From JABHHG01 sp964419445 (lineage in GTDB: Bacteria > Fidelibacterota > Marinisomatia > SCGC-AAA003-L08 > D37C17), in NCBI GenBank assembly GCA_964419445.1, contig CAYQPE010000001.1, forward strand, positions 1 to 64,000: 64,000 nucleotides of DNA, given 5' to 3'. A model generated the notes under the pieces. That model did not search any database, was not told the origin of the DNA, and saw only the letters and a program-made list of their open reading frames with translations. Below, piece after piece: positions 8,006 to 16,853 of the stretch (its first letter is position 1; every line of letters starts with the position of its first letter). Both the position numbers and the translations under genes were made by a program.

Positions 8006-9523
8006 ATGAAATACCGCATTTTTATTATCTCATATATTATTTTAATCTTAAATAGTTGTGGAATTAAGCCGAACCCTTCACAATTAAATATAGTTTTTTC
8101 TGGTGACCCCAAAAGTATAGATCCTGCCTTAGCTACCGATGTACGTTCAGGTCAACTATGTGCTTTATTGTATGATAATTTAGTGCGATTTGGAACGTCT
8201 AGTGAGATTCTGCCTTCAATTGCATCTTCTTGGAAAGTAAGCTCAAGCGGTTTAAAATATTCTTTCAAAATTAGAGAAGATGTACAATTCCAAAATGGAG
8301 AAATGCTTCAATGTGAAGATATTAAACAATCCTTCCAACGCATACTATCTCCACATACTTCTTCTCACCGGAAGTGGTTATTTAAAAATGTAGTTGGTAC
8401 AGCTGAATTTATAGAAGGGTCAGCCACAGAAGTCCACGGGTTTAGTTGCCAACAATCAACATTTACCATTGAACTCATACATCCTTTTTCACCCTTTTTG
8501 GGATTTTTGGCGATGCCCTCAGCATCTATTATTAAAGAAGTGGATAATGAAATAATAGGTACAGGACCATGGATATTGGAAGAATGGATCCACGATGGAC
8601 ACATTATGCTGAAAAAAAATTCACATTATTTTGATGGTGAGCCAAAATTATCTGGTATTAAAATTAGAATTTTACCCGAAGCTTTACCACGAACGGCAGA
8701 GTTTTTAACTGGGTATTTGGATATTATGGAGATTCCCGATGCAGAGTTTTCCTTGTGGATAGAAGATAAAAAGTGGGCTCCCCTTATAAAATATCAAGAA
8801 GATTTAAATACTTTTTATCTTGGGATGAATTGCTTACGTCCGCCCCTAAACCATAAGTATGTTCGCCAAGCCATCCATTATGCAATAGATATAAACAGCC
8901 TTATAAAAAATTTAAAAAATGGGAACGCAATTCCAGCACATGGGCCTATACCTCCCAGTTTAATGGATGAACCGCCTATACCTAAATATGAATATAATCT
9001 TCAAAAGGCTAAAGAACTTTTATCTCAAGCAGGGTTTCACGATGGATTTGAAATTGAGCTTTGGCAAAGTCAATCTTCAAATTTACTAAATATTACAGAG
9101 GCCATTCAGTCCCAATTAGAAAAGGTAAATATCCATGTAAAAATTATACGGAATGATTGGAATATGTATAGCCAAGCCATTACACAGGGAAATGCAGACA
9201 TGTATTATCGATCATGGTATGCAGATTATCCACATGCAGAAAATTTTTTGGCACCATTGTTTGAATCCACCATAAGCAAAAAACGATGGACCAGGTATGC
9301 CAGTGAAGAATTGGATGCATATATTGATATGATTCAAAAGTCTTCCGATATTGATGAACAACAAAAATACATTAAATTATCTAATAATAAGCTAGTAGAA
9401 GATGTGCCTTGGGTTTATCTATGGCATTCTAAAACGGCCTTCATACATCAGCCGAATTTAAAAAACTGGCAACCCAGCTTAATGTATAATGCAGAGAAAT
9501 ATACACGAGTGTACAAGCAATGA
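8006..9523 (+). CDS. Peptide/oligopeptide ABC transporter, substrate-binding lipoprotein
   Basis: About 505 residues of the DppA/OppA (SBP family 5) type. The N-terminus is a lipoprotein signal, YIILILNSCG, with Cys in the lipobox. Typical family segments are FSGDPKSIDPALATD near the start, YSFKIREDVQFQNGE, and VRQAIHYAIDINSLI. The ATG at 8006 is chosen; an in-frame TTG at 7997 is possible, and neither has a well-spaced ribosome site. Its stop overlaps the start of the first permease by ATGA (9520-9523), so translation is coupled. Substrate is inferred as peptides from family and neighbours; other solutes are possible. Confidence 0.9.
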   Translation: MKYRIFIISYIILILNSCGIKPNPSQLNIVFSGDPKSIDPALATDVRSGQLCALLYDNLVRFGTSSEILPSIASSWKVSSSGLKYSFKIREDVQFQNGEMLQCEDIKQSFQRILSPHTSSHRKWLFKNVVGTAEFIEGSATEVHGFSCQQSTFTIELIHPFSPFLGFLAMPSASIIKEVDNEIIGTGPWILEEWIHDGHIMLKKNSHYFDGEPKLSGIKIRILPEALPRTAEFLTGYLDIMEIPDAEFSLWIEDKKWAPLIKYQEDLNTFYLGMNCLRPPLNHKYVRQAIHYAIDINSLIKNLKNGNAIPAHGPIPPSLMDEPPIPKYEYNLQKAKELLSQAGFHDGFEIELWQSQSSNLLNITEAIQSQLEKVNIHVKIIRNDWNMYSQAITQGNADMYYRSWYADYPHAENFLAPLFESTISKKRWTRYASEELDAYIDMIQKSSDIDEQQKYIKLSNNKLVEDVPWVYLWHSKTAFIHQPNLKNWQPSLMYNAEKYTRVYKQ

Positions 9524-10452
9524 TTCAGTACATTTTTAAACGCATTTTGCAAGGCATCCCAGTAATCATCGGCGTACTCACCATTTCATTTTTCTTGATG
9601 AATATTGCACCAGGGGACCCAGTACGTGCCCTGGTAGGCGATTATTATTCTGACGATGAGCTAGTGAGCATGAGGAAAGAGTTGGGGTTAGATCAACCCA
9701 TATATAAACAATATATTGATTTTATGACTCGAATTTTTTCAGGAAATCTTGGTAATTCATTTATGACTAATCGTCCAGTATCTGATGACCTTTTGGAGAA
9801 AATTCCTTTTACATTGCAATTGGCGTTGGGAGCCATGTGTATTGCTATACCCATAGGCGTTACATTGGGCATTCTTGCAGCAATGAACAGAGGCAAGTGG
9901 ATTGACAGGTTTTTAGTTGTCATATCATTATCAGGAATTGCCGCGCCAGTATTTTGGATTGCCTTACTCCTAATATTAATGGTAGGAATTCAGCTACAAT
10001 GGCTACCGCCTACCGGGTTTGGTGGATTTAAATTTTTGATATTACCATCTATTGCATTGGGTACACGTTCATTGGCTTTATTGGCTAGGACCACACGGGC
10101 ATATATGCTAGAAGTTCTAAAGGAGGATTATATTCGTACAGCAATGGCCAAAGGAGTCTCCACTAAAAATATCATTTTAAAACATGCTTTACGAAATGTT
10201 TCAATTCCCCTCATTACCATTATTGCAACAGACTTTGGGAGCTATCTTTCTGGTGCCGTTTTAACAGAATCCATTTTTGGTTGGCCAGGTGTTGGCAGGT
10301 TTGCGTTGAATGCTATTATGAAAAGAGATTTTCCTGCCATCCAAGGGACAGTACTCTTTATGGCCATACTTTTTGTAGTGATAAATATAGTGGTGGATAT
10401 TCTATATGCCTGGACAGACCCCAGAGTTAGAGAAAGTGTAATAGATGAATAA
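9520..10452 (+). CDS. Peptide ABC transporter permease, DppB type
   Basis: A 310-residue inner-membrane permease with six predicted helices. The start (YIFKRILQGIPVIIGVLTIS) and FLMNIAPGDPVRALVGD are hallmarks of the DppB/OppB family. The EAA loop that contacts the ATPase is near TAMAKGVSTKNIILKHALRN. The end has SIFGWPGVGRFALNAI. Translationally coupled to the binding protein and overlapping the second permease by 8 bases. It would form a channel dimer with the next gene product. Confidence 0.95.
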   Translation: MIQYIFKRILQGIPVIIGVLTISFFLMNIAPGDPVRALVGDYYSDDELVSMRKELGLDQPIYKQYIDFMTRIFSGNLGNSFMTNRPVSDDLLEKIPFTLQLALGAMCIAIPIGVTLGILAAMNRGKWIDRFLVVISLSGIAAPVFWIALLLILMVGIQLQWLPPTGFGGFKFLILPSIALGTRSLALLARTTRAYMLEVLKEDYIRTAMAKGVSTKNIILKHALRNVSIPLITIIATDFGSYLSGAVLTESIFGWPGVGRFALNAIMKRDFPAIQGTVLFMAILFVVINIVVDILYAWTDPRVRESVIDE

Positions 10453-11284
10453 TCTATTGAAAAAGTTATGGAAAGATAATACCTTCAAATTAGGAATTCT
10501 CATTCTTTCAATTTTTATTTTGGTTATCCTTGTATCCGTTTTTGTTGAACTTGATGCATCCCAAAACCTAAAGTTGCGATTACTTACCCCAGGAGTTAGC
10601 GGATATATTTTAGGTTCAGACCATTTTGGCCGAGATGTATTATCTCGATTAATTATTGGGGCCAGAGTTTCATTAGGGGTGGGAATTTTAGCCAGTACAA
10701 TTTCACTTATATTGGGACTATTTTTTGGATTAGTTTCAGGATATTTTGGAAAAAAGGTGGACACATTCATCATGAGATTTATTGATATCGTCATGGCATT
10801 TCCTGTATTGTTACTACTCATTGCGGTTTCTGCTACATTTGAACCCAGCCTTCAAACCACAATGATTGCCATTGGTGCAGTGAGTTGGCCTCCCATGGCC
10901 AGACTAATTCGTGGGCAAGTGTTAATGATTCGCACATCAGAATTTATTAAAAGCACAGAAGCATTGGGTTTTTCTCATATACGAATTATCCTATTTCATA
11001 TTTTACCTAATTGTATAGCACCAATTATTGTATCATTTACCTTGGGAATTTCTGGAGCAATAATGGCAGAATCTAGTTTGTCATTTTTAGGATTAGGGGT
11101 ACAACCTCCCACCCCCAGTTGGGGCTCCATGATTAATGAAGGAAAAGATTTTTTACGCATTTCACCAACACTATCATTGCTCCCTGGACTTGCCATTGCT
11201 TTTACCGTATTAGCGTTTAATTTGATTGGTGAAAGTATTCGTGATGAGCTAGATGTAAAGCTAGAAAGAGAAAAGTCAAATTAG
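10445..11284 (+). CDS. Peptide ABC transporter permease, DppC type
   Basis: A 279-residue permease. The N-terminal helix is followed by the periplasmic segment GSDHFGRDVLSRLIIGARVS, diagnostic of DppC/OppC. The EAA loop region is TEALGFSHIRIILFHILPN, and LSFLGLGVQPPTPSWGSM near the end is conserved. It is the last gene of the transporter run. No ATP-binding subunits (DppD/DppF type) follow, so the energising ATPases must be encoded elsewhere or be shared. Confidence 0.95.
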   Translation: MNNLLKKLWKDNTFKLGILILSIFILVILVSVFVELDASQNLKLRLLTPGVSGYILGSDHFGRDVLSRLIIGARVSLGVGILASTISLILGLFFGLVSGYFGKKVDTFIMRFIDIVMAFPVLLLLIAVSATFEPSLQTTMIAIGAVSWPPMARLIRGQVLMIRTSEFIKSTEALGFSHIRIILFHILPNCIAPIIVSFTLGISGAIMAESSLSFLGLGVQPPTPSWGSMINEGKDFLRISPTLSLLPGLAIAFTVLAFNLIGESIRDELDVKLEREKSN

Positions 11285-11416
11285 ATGGTAGTGATAATTA
11301 TTACACACTTTTTGCCAACATGTCACAATCTTAATCCTCAATTTTACATTTCCCACATTGTGAAACAGCCCTAAACCACATTAAATTTTCTCAAACTCAA
11401 AACAAGGAATTTACCA

Positions 11417-11788
11417 TTGAAAATTGACAGAATGAACAAGGGAAGTTGGGGAAAAATTAGAGCATTTTTTGACCTACGTACTGAAGAAGGATTTACCATT
11501 AAAGGCTTTAAATTGGTTGAAGGAATTAATGGATTGTTTGTTGGATTTCCAAGCCAAAAAGGAAGTGACAACGAATATCATGATACTATTTGGGCGGAAA
11601 GAGAATTAAAAGATCAAGTTACTCAACTTGCTATAAAAGCCTATGGACAAGACATAATGAGTCCTGCTCCCAACATGGCAGCTCAACAAACGGCACCAGC
11701 TAGCACTGAAAACAATTTTACTCCACCCGTGCCATCCAATGAAGATGTGACAGTGGAGCCCTTTTCAGATGAGGACATTCCCTTTTAG
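11417..11788 (+). CDS. SpoVG-like nucleic-acid-binding protein with SSB-type C-terminal tail
   Basis: A 123-residue protein with a TTG start, supported by AAGGAAT at 11404-11410. Residues 1-78 match the SpoVG fold: IRAFFDLRTEEGFTIKGFKL, then the family signature EGINGLFVGFPSQKG and NEYHDTIW. SpoVG proteins bind nucleic acids and act as regulators in Firmicutes. A Pro/Gln/Thr/Asn-rich flexible linker (82-110) leads to PFSDEDIPF, which looks like the acidic DDDIPF tip of single-stranded DNA-binding protein that recruits repair and replication partners. The combination is unusual to me, and role and partners are inferred. The fluoride channel gene follows 3 bases after the stop. Confidence 0.75.
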   Translation: MKIDRMNKGSWGKIRAFFDLRTEEGFTIKGFKLVEGINGLFVGFPSQKGSDNEYHDTIWAERELKDQVTQLAIKAYGQDIMSPAPNMAAQQTAPASTENNFTPPVPSNEDVTVEPFSDEDIPF

Positions 11789-11791
11789 TTC

Positions 11792-12154
11792 ATGACCATC
11801 CTCTATGTGGGATTAGGTGGATTTTTAGGTGCGAGTTTACGATATGTATGCAGTACCACGATTCAAAAATCTTTCTTGAGTCAGTTTCCATTTGGCACGT
11901 TCTTTGTAAATATTTTGGGTTGTTTTCTGTTGGGTCTTTTTGTCAATAGCCAATGGAATAGTAATGAGCATATTTTTCTAAACAACTTTGTTGTTATGGG
12001 TATGCTTGGAGGATTTACAACATTTTCTACTTTTGGGCTTGAGTCCCTTTCATTAATTCAGTCGGGACAATTAATGTTGGCAACTAGCTATATGATTGGC
12101 AGTGTTGTGGCTGGAGTTATTGGACTGTGGTTTGCCCAAATTTTATTGAATTAA
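11792..12154 (+). CDS. crcB: Fluoride channel FluC/CrcB
   Basis: A 120-residue four-helix membrane protein of normal family length. The N-terminus GLGGFLGASLRYV and FPFGTFFVNILGCFLLG carry the conserved Gly and Asn of the pore. GGFTTFSTFGLES contains the phenylalanines and Thr/Ser of the fluoride path. It works as a dual-topology dimer exporting fluoride. It lies 3 bases after the SpoVG-like gene and 14 before sdhC, so it is probably part of the same transcript. I see no fluoride riboswitch upstream, though the leader would lie before 11417. Confidence 0.95.
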   Translation: MTILYVGLGGFLGASLRYVCSTTIQKSFLSQFPFGTFFVNILGCFLLGLFVNSQWNSNEHIFLNNFVVMGMLGGFTTFSTFGLESLSLIQSGQLMLATSYMIGSVVAGVIGLWFAQILLN

Positions 12155-12168
12155 ATTTCGGAGTATAA

Positions 12169-12837
12169 ATGAACTGGATTAGTACATTTTTTCGTTCATC
12201 CATTGGGAAAAAATTTACCATGGGAGTTTCAGGACTATTACTTTGTCTGTTTATTGCCCAACATTTAGTAGGTAACATGATGCTTTTTGGTGGAGAAGAG
12301 CTCTTCAATACCTATGTAAAAACATTGAGCAGTTTCAAACCATTAGTACGTACCGTTGAGGTAATATTGACTGTCATCTTTTTAGGGCATATTATAAGTG
12401 GTATTCGTTTAACCCTTGAAAATAAACGTGCCAATTCGTTGGCTTACCAACAATCTGATGGTACTAAAAACAGCAGCTTTTCATCCAAAACGATGGCCAT
12501 TACAGGGTCAGTAATTTTCATTTTTTTAATAACACATTTGTCAACTATATGGTACCGATTCCAGCTCGTTCATGGAGAAGGAAGCTATTACCAAATTGTA
12601 ATGGGTAATGAAGTGGGATTTGGTAATCCCATATATGCAGCCTTTTATGTGGTAGCTATGATTTTAATGGGTTTCCATCTACATCATGGATTTCAATCTG
12701 CCTTTCAAACATTTGGTGTATCCGATAGCAGATATAAAGGAATCATCCATGCTGTCAGTGTAATTTTTTGGTTATTTATTCCTGCAGGGTTCACATGGAT
12801 TGCTCTGTGGTTTGGTTTTCTTGGAGGGTCCCACTAA
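12169..12837 (+). CDS. sdhC: Succinate dehydrogenase cytochrome b subunit
   Basis: A 222-residue membrane subunit preceded by CGGAGTATAA. It has about five hydrophobic helices and His residues suited to bind two haems (AQHLVGN, LGHIISG, ITHLSTIW, HLHHGFQS), the single-subunit type found with Bacteroidota-like SdhAB. It anchors SdhAB and passes electrons to quinone. The stop TAA shares a base with the ATG of sdhA (TAATG), giving translational coupling. Confidence 0.93.
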   Translation: MNWISTFFRSSIGKKFTMGVSGLLLCLFIAQHLVGNMMLFGGEELFNTYVKTLSSFKPLVRTVEVILTVIFLGHIISGIRLTLENKRANSLAYQQSDGTKNSSFSSKTMAITGSVIFIFLITHLSTIWYRFQLVHGEGSYYQIVMGNEVGFGNPIYAAFYVVAMILMGFHLHHGFQSAFQTFGVSDSRYKGIIHAVSVIFWLFIPAGFTWIALWFGFLGGSH

Positions 12838-14587
12838 TGGCATTGAATTCAAACATCCCTGATGGTCCATTAAAGGATAAGTGGACAAGTCATCGATTTA
12901 ATATGAAATTGGTGAATCCTGCCAACAAAAGGAAATATAAAATTATTGTGGTAGGCACCGGTTTGGCTGGAGGATCCGCCGCCGCAACGCTAGCAGAACT
13001 TGGCTATAATGTAGATGCATTTTCATACCATGAATCACCACGTCGTGCACATAGTATTGCAGCACAAGGTGGAATAAATGCAGCAAAAAATTACCCCAAT
13101 GATGGAGACTCTATTCATCGATTGTTTTATGATACTATAAAAGGTGGTGACTATCGTGCTAGAGAAGCTAATGTACATCGACTTGCAGAAATTAGTAATA
13201 ATATTATTGACCAATGTGTAGCACAAGGCGTTCCCTTTGCTCGTGAGTATGGAGGACTTTTAGATAATCGTTCATTTGGTGGTGCACAAGTATCCCGTAC
13301 ATTTTATGCTCGGGGTCAAACAGGGCAACAATTGCTATTGGGAGCTTATTCAGCATTAACACGTCAAATGAAAACGGGAAAAGTTAAATTTCATCCTCGT
13401 CATGAAATGCTAGACGTGGTAATGGTGGATGGTAAGGCACGAGGAATAATAACTCGAAATTTAGAAACGGGTGAAGTTAAATCCCATGCTGCTGATGCAG
13501 TAATCTTAGCCACAGGTGGATATGGTAATGTATTTTATCTTTCTACCAATGCCATGGCAAGCAATGCCACCGCAGCGTGGCGTGCCCATAAAAAGGGTGC
13601 ATATTTTGCAAATCCATGTTTTACACAAATTCACCCTACATGTATTCCGGTTTCTAGTGAGCATCAGTCTAAACTTACATTAATGAGTGAAAGTTTACGG
13701 AACGATGGCCGTGTGTGGGTACCAAAGAAAAAAGGGGATAATCGTAATCCCAATGACATCCCTGATGCTGAAAGAGATTATTATTTAGAGCGAATGTATC
13801 CATCATTCGGTAATTTAGTTCCACGTGATGTGGCATCAAGGCGTGCAAAAAATATGTGCGATTCAGGGCATGGTGTAGGCTCAACAGGACTTGCAGTTTA
13901 TCTTGATTTTAGCGATGTTATTAAACGTAATGGTAAAGAGTGGGTATCGGAAAAGTATGGCAATTTGTTTGATATGTATAAGCAAATCACCGGTGATAAT
14001 CCATACGAAACCCCGATGATGATTTATCCTGCGGTTCACTATACCATGGGCGGTTTATGGGTAGATTATAATCTTATGTCATCTATCCCTGGATTACATG
14101 TATTGGGAGAGGCTAACTTCTCTGACCATGGTGCAAATCGATTGGGAGCAAGTGCATTAATGCAAGGTTTAGCTGATGGCTATTTTGTTATTCCATATAC
14201 CATTGGAAATTATTTGGCATCTTCTGAATTAGTAACGGTTGATGAGTCTCACCAAGCCTTTAAAGAAGCAGAAGATAAAATTGCGTCATTAAGTGAAAAA
14301 CTGTTATCTATAAATGGCACACGAACTGTTGACGATATCCACAAAGATTTGGGTAAAATCATGTGGGAATATGTGGGTATGGCACGGAATAAAGAAGGGC
14401 TTGAAAAAGCACTTGAAGAAATTCCAAAGCTTCGGGAATCCTTTTGGAAAGATGTAAAAGTTCCGGGAAGCAATGGTGAATTTAACCCTGAATTAGAAAA
14501 AGCTGGGCGCTTGGCAGACTTTTTAGAATTGGGCGAATTGATGGCACGGGATGCTCTAAATAGAGAAGAATCTTGTGGTGGTCATTT
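12837..14587 (+). CDS. sdhA: Succinate dehydrogenase flavoprotein subunit (3' end lost in gap)
   Basis: The ATG overlaps the sdhC stop. 583 codons are visible before the N run. Features: Rossmann FAD motif VVGTGLAGGSAAATLAELGY; the FAD-attachment region RRAHSIAAQGGINAAKNY; FTQIHPTCIPVS; PAVHYTMGGLWVDYN; GEANFSDHGANRLGASALMQ. The sequence breaks at EESCGGH, a point where family members have roughly 60 more residues. It oxidises succinate to fumarate in the TCA cycle on the inner membrane. The apparent read-through into sdhB across the N run is an artefact. Confidence 0.96.
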
Positions 14588-14687
14588 NNNNNNNNNNNNN
14601 NNNNNNNNNNNNNNNNNNNNNNNNNNNNNNNNNNNNNNNNNNNNNNNNNNNNNNNNNNNNNNNNNNNNNNNNNNNNNNNNNNNNNNN
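14588..14687. other. Assembly gap, 100 N
   Basis: Exactly 100 N between sdhA and sdhB. The flanks do not repeat each other, so real sequence is missing: the C-terminus of SdhA and the N-terminal ~30 residues of SdhB. The true gap is probably larger than 100 bases. Confidence 0.98.
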
Positions 14688-15338
14688 ATGTCCTTTTTTG
14701 AAATGTTAGATAAATTAAATAACGAGTTGGTTCGTAAAGGCGAAGATCCCGTTGCATTTGATCATGATTGTCGGGAAGGAATTTGTGGTACATGTGGTGT
14801 AATGATAAACGGTAGAGCACATGGCCCATTGAGAGGCGTTACAACCTGTCAATTACATATGCGTAGTTTTTCAGATGGCGACACCCTTTTGGTAGAACCG
14901 TGGAGAGCATCATCATTTCCTGTGATTAAAGATTTGGTAGTTGATAGAACTGCATTTGATCGCATTATGGAATCGGGTGGATATGTATCTGTGAACACAG
15001 GAGGCACACCAGATGCCAATGCAATACCTATTCCAAAAGTAGATGCAGACGAAGCATTTGACTCTGCAACTTGCATTGGATGTGGAGCATGTGTAGCTAT
15101 TTGTAAGAATTCTGCTGCGATGTTATTTGTGGGTGCAAAAGTTACGCAGTTTACGAAACTCCCTCAAGGTCAGGTAGAACGAAAAGATCGAGTTCTAAAT
15201 ATGGTAGCTCAAATGGATGAAGAGGGTTTTGGAAGCTGTACTAATACGGGGGCTTGTGAAGCAGAATGCCCTAAAGAAATCTCACTAACCAATATTGCAA
15301 CCTTGAATAAAGAATATATTAAAGCAAGTTTGTGTTAA
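14688..15338 (+). CDS. sdhB: Succinate dehydrogenase iron-sulfur subunit (5' end lost in gap)
   Basis: The visible part begins MSFFEMLDKLNNEL, which in relatives lies ~30 residues inside the protein, so this ATG is not the true start. The 2Fe-2S ligands are in DCREGICGTCGV and the TTCQLH region; the 4Fe-4S/3Fe-4S motifs are CIGCGACVAICKN and CTNTGACEAECPKE. It carries electrons from the SdhA flavin to the SdhC haem/quinone site. It is the last gene of the sdh run, followed by a terminator. Confidence 0.95.
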   Translation: MSFFEMLDKLNNELVRKGEDPVAFDHDCREGICGTCGVMINGRAHGPLRGVTTCQLHMRSFSDGDTLLVEPWRASSFPVIKDLVVDRTAFDRIMESGGYVSVNTGGTPDANAIPIPKVDADEAFDSATCIGCGACVAICKNSAAMLFVGAKVTQFTKLPQGQVERKDRVLNMVAQMDEEGFGSCTNTGACEAECPKEISLTNIATLNKEYIKASLC

Positions 15339-15356
15339 TTATTAATTGTCAGCAAT

Positions 15357-15395
15357 AAAAAAGGCGATAGAAATTCTATCGCCTTTTTTATTATC
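15357..15395. terminator. Bidirectional intrinsic terminator after sdhB
   Basis: Stem GGCGATAG (15363-15370), loop AAATT, stem CTATCGCC (15376-15383), with A-run before and T-run after. It separates the convergent sdh and tonB transcripts. Confidence 0.9.
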
Positions 15396-15411
15396 TAAAA
15401 TATTTTTTAGC

Positions 15412-16026
15412 TTAATTGGTAAGAGAGAACACCACCGGAACCGTTTGCCATACTCCTACTTTTTTATCTCGTTGTTGAGCAGGATACCATTTAGATTTTT
15501 TTACAGCAGTTAATGCGGCTTCATCTAAACCTGTATTAGGCATACCTTTTGTAACATAGGCTTCGGTCACATTTCCTTTTATATCAATGAAGAACTGAAT
15601 ATACACTGTTCCTTCAATACCAGCTTCTTGGGCAATATCCGGATAAATTGGCCGAACAGGTACACGTGGCTTGGGCGGTTTATCAAAAGGAATAAACTTA
15701 AATTTCGGTGCATCCTGGGCTGGAGGTGCATCCCAGTCCTCGAAGTCATCAAAATCGGTATCTTCAATAGTAATATCTTCATCAAAAAACTCATCTTCAG
15801 AAGCAACTGGAACAGAGGGTCTTGCTGGGGGTTCAGGAATTTTTATCTGTTCAGTTTGAGGAATATCAAATGATTCAATTTCTTCTACGATGGTGTATTC
15901 AATTTTTTCTGATTCACCGAGAAATCTTGGAAATATATAAAAAAGGAAAGATATGCTTAGAATTACTCCAATGGTAACTTCACGTATTCTAATGGGATAA
16001 TGCTCTAATAACGGATCAACTCTCAT
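15412..16026 (-). CDS. tonB: TonB-like energy transducer
   Basis: A 204-residue protein: short cytoplasmic start, one membrane helix (~20-37), an acidic and Pro-rich periplasmic spacer (DIPQTEQIKIPEPPARP, DFDDFEDWDAPP), and a C-terminal TonB domain (~115-204) with PIYPDIAQEAGIEGTVYIQF, ALTAVKKSKWYPAQQ and VPVVFSLT. It would span the periplasm and drive TonB-dependent outer-membrane receptors. The start touches the stop of the exbD just upstream, so it belongs to the exbB-exbD-exbD-tonB operon. No receptor gene is in the window. Confidence 0.93.
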   Translation of the reverse strand: MRVDPLLEHYPIRIREVTIGVILSISFLFYIFPRFLGESEKIEYTIVEEIESFDIPQTEQIKIPEPPARPSVPVASEDEFFDEDITIEDTDFDDFEDWDAPPAQDAPKFKFIPFDKPPKPRVPVRPIYPDIAQEAGIEGTVYIQFFIDIKGNVTEAYVTKGMPNTGLDEAALTAVKKSKWYPAQQRDKKVGVWQTVPVVFSLTN

Positions 16027-16436
16027 TAAGGAGCCTCCGTTAAAGCCGAATAGCTAAGTTTAAGTGCATTGGCTTCACGCAATTGTGTATGTATATCAGA
16101 AATAAGTTTCATTGTTGCATTTTCATCTGATTTTAATGACACGGTGATTTTAGGGTCTGCAACAATTTTTTCATACATTATACCAGAAAGAGAATTCACC
16201 GGAATAATTCTATCGTTTACAGAAATGAGCCCATCTTTAGTTGCCCAAATGTATGCAGTATGACGTTTACTTTCTAGTTTTTCAATCATTTTTGCACGCG
16301 GCATGAGTACATCTAAACCTTCAAACTCTCGCATCACAGTTGTTACCATGAAGAATACAAGTAGCATGAAAATAATATCGGGCATAGATGCTGTAGATAC
16401 TTCTTTACTGGTATGTGTCTTTCTTTCAATCTTCAT
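16026..16436 (-). CDS. exbD: ExbD/TolR-type biopolymer transport protein (second copy)
   Basis: 136 residues. The single membrane helix near the N-terminus (SMPDIIFMLLVFFMVTTV) contains the conserved Asp of the ExbD/TolR proton path. A periplasmic domain follows (VSLKSDENATMKLISDIHTQ). It is the third gene of the operon, ending where tonB starts. The two ExbD paralogues probably form a heteromeric pair within the ExbB pentamer. Confidence 0.92.
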   Translation of the reverse strand: MKIERKTHTSKEVSTASMPDIIFMLLVFFMVTTVMREFEGLDVLMPRAKMIEKLESKRHTAYIWATKDGLISVNDRIIPVNSLSGIMYEKIVADPKITVSLKSDENATMKLISDIHTQLREANALKLSYSALTEAP

Positions 16437-16838
16437 TTAAAAACTCGGGGGATTAGCGATAGAAATTTTCTGTGCTTTTGCAGCCTTTAATTGATCCAGC
16501 ACTTTTAAATACACTTGGTATTTTGTTCGGGGATGTGTTTGTACTGAAAAGATTACATTGCTATTTTGTGCAATGCGTTTTTCTGCAATGCTTTTAATTT
16601 CTTTTATTCGTGAAGGTTTATCATCCAACAAAATTTTACCAGATTCATTTACAAGAATGTTTACAATATTCTTTTTGTTTACTTCCATTTCATTGCCTTC
16701 TGATGGAAGCACAAGACTAATACCTTTATCCATAGATATAGTGGTCGTTACCAAAAAGAATACCAACAACAAGAATGCAATATCCGCCATAGATGACGAG
16801 TTAATTTCCTGTAAATCTCTTCTTTGCTTTTTAATCAT
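16437..16838 (-). CDS. exbD: ExbD/TolR-type biopolymer transport protein (first copy)
   Basis: 133 residues, abutting the second copy with no spacer. The helix SSMADIAFLLLVFFLVTTT carries the membrane Asp, and the periplasmic domain ends VYLKVLDQLKAAKAQKISI. It shares the pattern of its neighbour but differs enough in sequence to be an old duplicate. It works with ExbB to harvest the proton gradient for TonB. Confidence 0.92.
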   Translation of the reverse strand: MIKKQRRDLQEINSSSMADIAFLLLVFFLVTTTISMDKGISLVLPSEGNEMEVNKKNIVNILVNESGKILLDDKPSRIKEIKSIAEKRIAQNSNVIFSVQTHPRTKYQVYLKVLDQLKAAKAQKISIANPPSF

Positions 16839-16853
16839 GGTAAAAAGAGAATC

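Noticed and set aside
11285..11416. GTGATAATTATTAC near-palindrome at 11291-11304 as a terminator or operator
   Set aside because: It is short, AT-rich, has no loop and no T-run, and such palindromes are expected by chance in this base composition.
12768..15338. A single 856-codon frame that would fuse SdhA and SdhB
   Set aside because: It only exists because 100 N happens to keep the frame and to contain no stops. SdhA ends and SdhB begins within the gap; these are separate subunits.
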